Shown: positions 6,686 through 9,693 of the stretch, one piece after another
How the letters are laid out: each line of letters begins with the position of its first letter
Position numbering within the stretch: the stretch's first letter is position 1
Assembly (NCBI GenBank): GCA_018676385.1
Contig: JABHEX010000234.1
Coordinates: forward strand, 1-9,693
Length of the DNA: 9,693 nt
Direction: 5' to 3'
Origin: Akkermansiaceae bacterium
GTDB lineage: Bacteria; Verrucomicrobiota; Verrucomicrobiia; Verrucomicrobiales; Akkermansiaceae
The notes under the pieces: generated by a model
Seen by the model: the letters and a program-made list of their open reading frames with translations, nothing else
Databases searched by the model: none
Told to the model about the DNA's origin: nothing
Made by a program: the position numbers and the translations under genes

Positions 6686-6720
6686 GTTGTAAAATGATGT
6701 TTTAGCATGCATCACACAAC
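6686..6720. repeat. Nested inverted repeat upstream of DUF3570
   Basis: GTTGT (6686-6690) and TGATG (6695-6699) pair with CATCA (6710-6714) and ACAAC (6716-6720). The two 5-bp helices are joined by an AAAA/C internal loop and closed by a 10-nt loop. It ends 75 nt before the DUF3570 start, so it may be a leader hairpin or an operator of the cassette; chance is not excluded. Confidence 0.35.
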
Positions 6721-6795
6721 ACCAACACATGATTAGGAAAACATATCATATTAACAATATTTTGGTCCAGTTCTTCTATCGGATTTTTATGAATT

Positions 6796-7956
6796 ATGAA
6801 CAAGAATTATGCTATCTACTCGCCTGTGATTTTGCCTCTTACGACTCACGTCGGCGCAGGTATTGCACTGGACAATCATCGATATGACTTAAGTTATCAA
6901 GTCTATCAAGAACGTGCAGATCGCATTCGGATAGAGTCGTATTATTTTCGGACTCAGTTTGATTTTGATAATGGAACGACGCTCAAGTTCCAATATCTCG
7001 AAGACGCAATCAGTGGGGCTTCACCAACAGGTGCCTTACCCGGCAATGAACAATCATTTCTGACCGAAATCGAGGATGTTCGGACAGGCGTGTTATATGC
7101 ATTATCTCATCAATTTGGTGACCATACAGTCGAAGCTGAGTTTTCTCGAAGCAGTGAAGATGATTATTTATCTTATGGTTTTGCACTCAGTGATAAGTGG
7201 GAATTGAATCAAAAAAACACGACATTTACCTATGGCGTCAACTATATCGACGACCAAGTAACGGTGTTAGGATTGCCTGATCAGGGGAAGAAAAGTTATG
7301 ACTTGTTCGCAGGTGTGACACAAATTATCGATAAAAATACAACAGTATCGATAAATTTTACAATGGGGTATAGTGAAGGCTATTTGAACGATCCGTACAA
7401 GTTGATTCAACGCAACGAAACGATTAATTTTCCGGGGATTCCACCAATACCAGTGGTAAATGTGTATTCAGAAAACCGCCCCGACAGTAGATTGCGTCAA
7501 GTGCTTCAGTTGGAAGGAAAACACTTTTTTGAAAAAGCTAATGCTAGTTTAGATGTTATGCTGAGATTTTCCAATGATGATTACGGGGTGTTCTCTCAAA
7601 CTGCAGAGGTTGAATGGCGTCAAGGCGTAGGGGATTCATGGGAGATCAACCCGTTTATGCGCTATTACCAGCAGAACGCGGCGGATTTTTTTACGAATAC
7701 TCTTAACAACATTGCAGTTGTCAATCCGCCAACATATCCCGATGGGTCGGGACCTCATTACTCGTCAGATTACCGCTTATCTTCGTTTAATGCTCTCAGT
7801 CTTGGGCTGAGGCTGCGATATGAAATCAACGAGAATATTTCTATGTCGGCGGCCTATGAGTATTACACGATGTCGGGGCAGGGCTCTGATCAGGCTCCAT
7901 CTCAAGCCTATATGGATGCCGATATTTGGACCTTCGGATTGAATGCTAAATTCTAA
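6796..7956 (+). CDS. DUF3570 family protein, probable outer-membrane beta-barrel
   Basis: The 386 residues match the DUF3570 family by length and by landmarks: an opening YDLSYQVYQERADRIRIESYYF (30-51), the family hallmark LEDAISGASPTGALPG (68-83), and long runs of alternating polar and hydrophobic strands with many Tyr, Phe and Asn. It ends in aromatic phenylalanine (WTFGLNAKF), like a beta-barrel assembly signal. No function is established for the family; a barrel is inferred from the strand pattern. The N-terminus MNKNYAIYSPVILPLTTHVGAGIA is only a weak signal peptide, with one lysine and a broken hydrophobic core. Upstream extension is blocked by TGA at 6790-6792. It leads the cassette with ApbE (10 nt on), a TlpA-like protein and DUF4266; these families recur together, which is the best support for the call. 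Confidence 0.85.
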   Translation: MNKNYAIYSPVILPLTTHVGAGIALDNHRYDLSYQVYQERADRIRIESYYFRTQFDFDNGTTLKFQYLEDAISGASPTGALPGNEQSFLTEIEDVRTGVLYALSHQFGDHTVEAEFSRSSEDDYLSYGFALSDKWELNQKNTTFTYGVNYIDDQVTVLGLPDQGKKSYDLFAGVTQIIDKNTTVSINFTMGYSEGYLNDPYKLIQRNETINFPGIPPIPVVNVYSENRPDSRLRQVLQLEGKHFFEKANASLDVMLRFSNDDYGVFSQTAEVEWRQGVGDSWEINPFMRYYQQNAADFFTNTLNNIAVVNPPTYPDGSGPHYSSDYRLSSFNALSLGLRLRYEINENISMSAAYEYYTMSGQGSDQAPSQAYMDADIWTFGLNAKF

Positions 7957-7966
7957 CAAAAAAACG

Positions 7967-8938
7967 ATGAATAACCCTGCAGGAGCAATTTCGATCAAAC
8001 CCGATGAGCGCGGTGTCAGGAGCGTTGTGTTCCGAGCACTGGGGTCGTCCTGTAAAATCAATTTTATTCAGCCGGATGAACAAGCGGCCTTGAAGTTTCT
8101 TGCTGAAGCATTGAGTTGGCTGGAAACTTTTGAAAAGAAATACTCTCGATTTAACCCCAAGTCAGAAGTTTCACAGATCAACGCAGCTGCTGGTATCGAG
8201 TGGGTTAAAGTGGATCATCACATGGAGCATATTCTCGACTTAATCAATGATCTTCATCGCATGAGTGAGGGTATTCTTGATCCCACTACGTTACCGCTAA
8301 TGAAGGTATGGGATTGGAAAACTGTGCATACTGAAATCCCCAATAAGGAGGTGGTGGATGCTGCGTTAATGTTGACTGGTTGGAAGAAAGTTCAGCGCAA
8401 ACCAGGTGCTATTTTTCTGCCGCTTAAAGGCATGGGGATTGACTTCGGTGGATTTGGTAAGGAATTTGCAGTAGATCATCTGATACGCATTGCACATCAG
8501 AACGGAATTGCCGACGTGCTTGTTGATCTCGGGCAGGACCTATTCGCTCTTGGAGGTAACGGATTACATCCTTTCTGGCATGTGGGTATCCAAGATGGGA
8601 GACACAAAGATAAATACCTAGGAGGGCTTGCTGTTTCTGGATTTGCGGTATCATCTTCTGGCGATTATGAACGTCGATTTGAGCATGATGGTGTGCGTTA
8701 TGGCCACATCATTGATCCACGTACTGGCTGGCCGGTTTCAAATGGAATGTGTTCAGTAACTGCGCTGGCGCCATCGTGCCTTCAAGCTGGAGTTTTGAGC
8801 ACGACAGTTTTTGTTCTTGGACGAGAAGAAGGTATCGCATTTGCTACCCGCGCTCAGGACGTGGAAGTTTGCATACAAGACGACCGAGGAACTGAAAAGA
8901 CACCTGGTTTTATAGATAAGCAAGTTCAAGCTGCGTAA
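7967..8938 (+). CDS. ApbE-family FAD:protein FMN transferase-like protein (variant)
   Basis: ApbE proteins move FMN from FAD onto a Ser or Thr of target proteins. This 323-residue member shows KYSRFNPKSEVSQINAAAG (58-76), GIDFGGFGKEFAVD (157-170, the FAD-site block), VLVDLGQDLFALG (184-196), GFAVSSSGDYERRF (225-238) and GHIIDPRTGWPV (246-257). The metal-site block normally reads A-D-x-L-[AS]-T; here it is QAGVLSTT (273-280), with G275 in place of the Mg-binding aspartate and T279 kept. GGFGKE and GQD also differ from the common GGIAKG and GGD. There is no signal peptide or lipobox, so the protein should be cytoplasmic, unlike periplasmic ApbE. An ATG at 7943 would overlap DUF3570 by 14 nt; I prefer the ATG at 7967, 10 nt after that stop. 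The target is unknown and full transferase activity is uncertain. Confidence 0.87.
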   Translation: MNNPAGAISIKPDERGVRSVVFRALGSSCKINFIQPDEQAALKFLAEALSWLETFEKKYSRFNPKSEVSQINAAAGIEWVKVDHHMEHILDLINDLHRMSEGILDPTTLPLMKVWDWKTVHTEIPNKEVVDAALMLTGWKKVQRKPGAIFLPLKGMGIDFGGFGKEFAVDHLIRIAHQNGIADVLVDLGQDLFALGGNGLHPFWHVGIQDGRHKDKYLGGLAVSGFAVSSSGDYERRFEHDGVRYGHIIDPRTGWPVSNGMCSVTALAPSCLQAGVLSTTVFVLGREEGIAFATRAQDVEVCIQDDRGTEKTPGFIDKQVQAA

Positions 8939-8980
8939 CAGAAAACAATCAGGTCAAAAAATAACACAACACCCAACACC

Positions 8981-9481
8981 ATGACTGGATTTATCGCAAA
9001 AAGATTTTTTTTAACTATTCTAGTGATGTTTGCATCGCTGGTTAGCGCGAGTGCAAAACCACCATCAATAGGTCAGACGTTACCCAAGCTATCAATGTTG
9101 CTGCCTGGGGTAGCTGTTCCACCAACAAAAGGTAAGGTGGTACTTATCGATTTCTGGGCATCATGGTGTGGCCCATGTAAAGCGTCGTTCCCATGTTTTA
9201 CCCGGCTTCATAACAAGTATGCTTCTAAAGGATTGATCATCATAGCCATTGGTGTGGATGAGGATACGAATAAATACAAAGCCTTTGCCGCAAAGAACAA
9301 AGCGCCCTTTTTTTTAGTACACGATAGAGCCCACAAGGCAGCAGCTTTTTTTAATCCACCCACAATGCCAACGAGTTATCTGGTTGATCGTAAAGGTGTC
9401 ATACGCTATATTCACAAAGGTTATAAAGGAAAAAAAAGTGAGTCTATGTATGAAAAAGAAATCAACATTTTGTTGAAGTAG
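8981..9481 (+). CDS. Secreted TlpA/ResA-like thioredoxin-fold protein
   Basis: A 166-residue thiol-disulfide oxidoreductase of the TlpA-like type. Residues 1-25 are a clear Sec signal (K7, R8, then FFLTILVMFASLV) with cleavage after ASA, so the mature protein is periplasmic. The active site is WASWCGPC (59-66), with C63 and C66 as the redox pair; the cis-proline loop is TMPTSYLVD (128-136) with P130. GVDEDTNKYKAFAAKNKAPF is the insert typical of TlpA proteins. A third cysteine, C72, follows the active site. It lies 42 nt after the ApbE-like gene and 36 nt before DUF4266, so it belongs to the same transcript. In such cassettes it probably reduces disulfides in an envelope partner, but the partner is not identified. 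The start has no Shine-Dalgarno; an A/C-rich leader (AACACAACACCCAACACC) precedes it. Confidence 0.92.
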   Translation: MTGFIAKRFFLTILVMFASLVSASAKPPSIGQTLPKLSMLLPGVAVPPTKGKVVLIDFWASWCGPCKASFPCFTRLHNKYASKGLIIIAIGVDEDTNKYKAFAAKNKAPFFLVHDRAHKAAAFFNPPTMPTSYLVDRKGVIRYIHKGYKGKKSESMYEKEINILLK

Positions 9482-9517
9482 TAAATTGTATCACGCAAAT
9501 AATTAAAGCCAAGAACC

Positions 9518-9693
9518 ATGAGAAAGTCGTTAATACTCCTATGTAGCTCATTGTTGCTCATTAGCATGAGCAGTTGTTGCCAATACCTTATCCGCGTAAA
9601 ACCTTACGAGCGCGGGAATTTGGCCAACCCTCTCATGAACGATGATATTGATTCATTGCAAAAACCGATGTCTGAACATGTCTATTTTTCGCG
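9518..9693 (+). CDS. DUF4266 small lipoprotein, C-terminus off the right edge
   Basis: The frame is open from the ATG at 9518 to the window end, 58 codons. Residues 1-19 are a lipoprotein signal (R2, K3, then SLILLCSSLLLIS) with lipobox M-S-S-C and lipidated C20; a second cysteine, C21, adjoins it. The mature part reads VKPYERGNLANPLM (27-40) and ends at the edge in EHVYFS, matching the short DUF4266 lipoproteins that travel with DUF3570. The family has no known function. It is the fourth visible gene of the cassette; in layouts I recall, DUF4266 is followed by DUF3570, so another cassette member may lie just beyond the window. Confidence 0.85.
   Translation, partial: MRKSLILLCSSLLLISMSSCCQYLIRVKPYERGNLANPLMNDDIDSLQKPMSEHVYFS

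Larger units (their letters stand above)
6473..6795. other. AT-rich intergenic region between tRNA-Sec and the DUF3570 cassette
   Basis: No gene is supported here. It holds the candidate tRNA promoter (6490-6517), a hairpin with a short T tail (6591-6615), TATACT at 6625-6630 as a possible plus-strand -10 without a good -35, a nested inverted repeat (6686-6720), and the A/C-rich string CACACAACACCAACAC running into an ATG at 6729-6731. That ATG is in a different frame from DUF3570, and its frame continues past the DUF3570 start without resembling anything known. A stop (TGA 6790-6792) lies directly ahead of the DUF3570 start in its own frame. Confidence 0.6.

Noticed and set aside
6316..6795. 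Genomic island inserted at the tRNA-Sec gene
   Set aside because: selC is a known integration site in other bacteria, but there is no integrase, no repeat of the tRNA 3' end was spotted, and plsC follows the tRNA 3' end by 62 nt. The cassette lies on the 5' side of the tRNA.
7943..7966. Upstream ATG of the ApbE-like gene overlapping DUF3570
   Set aside because: It adds only MLNSNKKT and forces a 14-nt overlap; the ATG at 7967 follows the DUF3570 stop by 10 nt. It cannot be excluded, but it adds no signal peptide either way.

Overview
The window reads as a piece of a Verrucomicrobiota chromosome, most likely class Opitutia (Puniceicoccales/Opitutales type), though no marker here proves the taxon. 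The reasons are a small lipoprotein with a C-terminal 'PGFVF.PY...VDVKG' motif of a kind I associate with this phylum, the packed order tyrA-aroA-cmk-plsC, almost no Shine-Dalgarno sequences ahead of the genes, and a DUF3570/ApbE/TlpA/DUF4266 cassette. GC content looks moderate and there is no insertion sequence, integrase, CRISPR array or rRNA.

Layout. (1) 1-1880, minus strand: a two-gene operon of a LuxE-like acyl-protein synthetase followed 8 nt later by a LuxC-like acyl-CoA reductase that runs off the left edge. Together they should turn a fatty acid into a fatty aldehyde. No luciferase is visible. (2) 1881-2359: a divergent intergenic region with a plausible minus-strand promoter and a near-palindrome just inside its transcript. 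(3) 2360-2809, plus strand: a small lipoprotein gene with its own intrinsic terminator. (4) 2838-6315, plus strand: tyrA, aroA, cmk and plsC in one tight run, joining aromatic amino acid synthesis, CMP phosphorylation and phosphatidic acid synthesis. (5) 6378-6472, minus strand: a 95-nt tRNA gene with anticodon UCA and a long variable arm, best read as selenocysteine tRNA (selC) but carrying several stem defects. (6) 6473-6795: an AT-rich intergenic region with hairpins. (7) 6796-9693, plus strand: DUF3570 beta-barrel-like protein, ApbE-family FMN transferase-like protein without an export signal, secreted TlpA-like thioredoxin, and a DUF4266 lipoprotein cut by the right edge.

How they fit together. 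The central operon is housekeeping. The two flanking systems are the interesting parts. The orphan LuxE/LuxC pair implies production of a long-chain aldehyde for something other than light. The right-hand cassette looks like an uncharacterised envelope redox module: a probable outer-membrane barrel, a periplasmic thiol-disulfide protein, a small lipoprotein and a variant ApbE that lacks the usual metal-binding aspartate. Its biochemical job cannot be told from this window.
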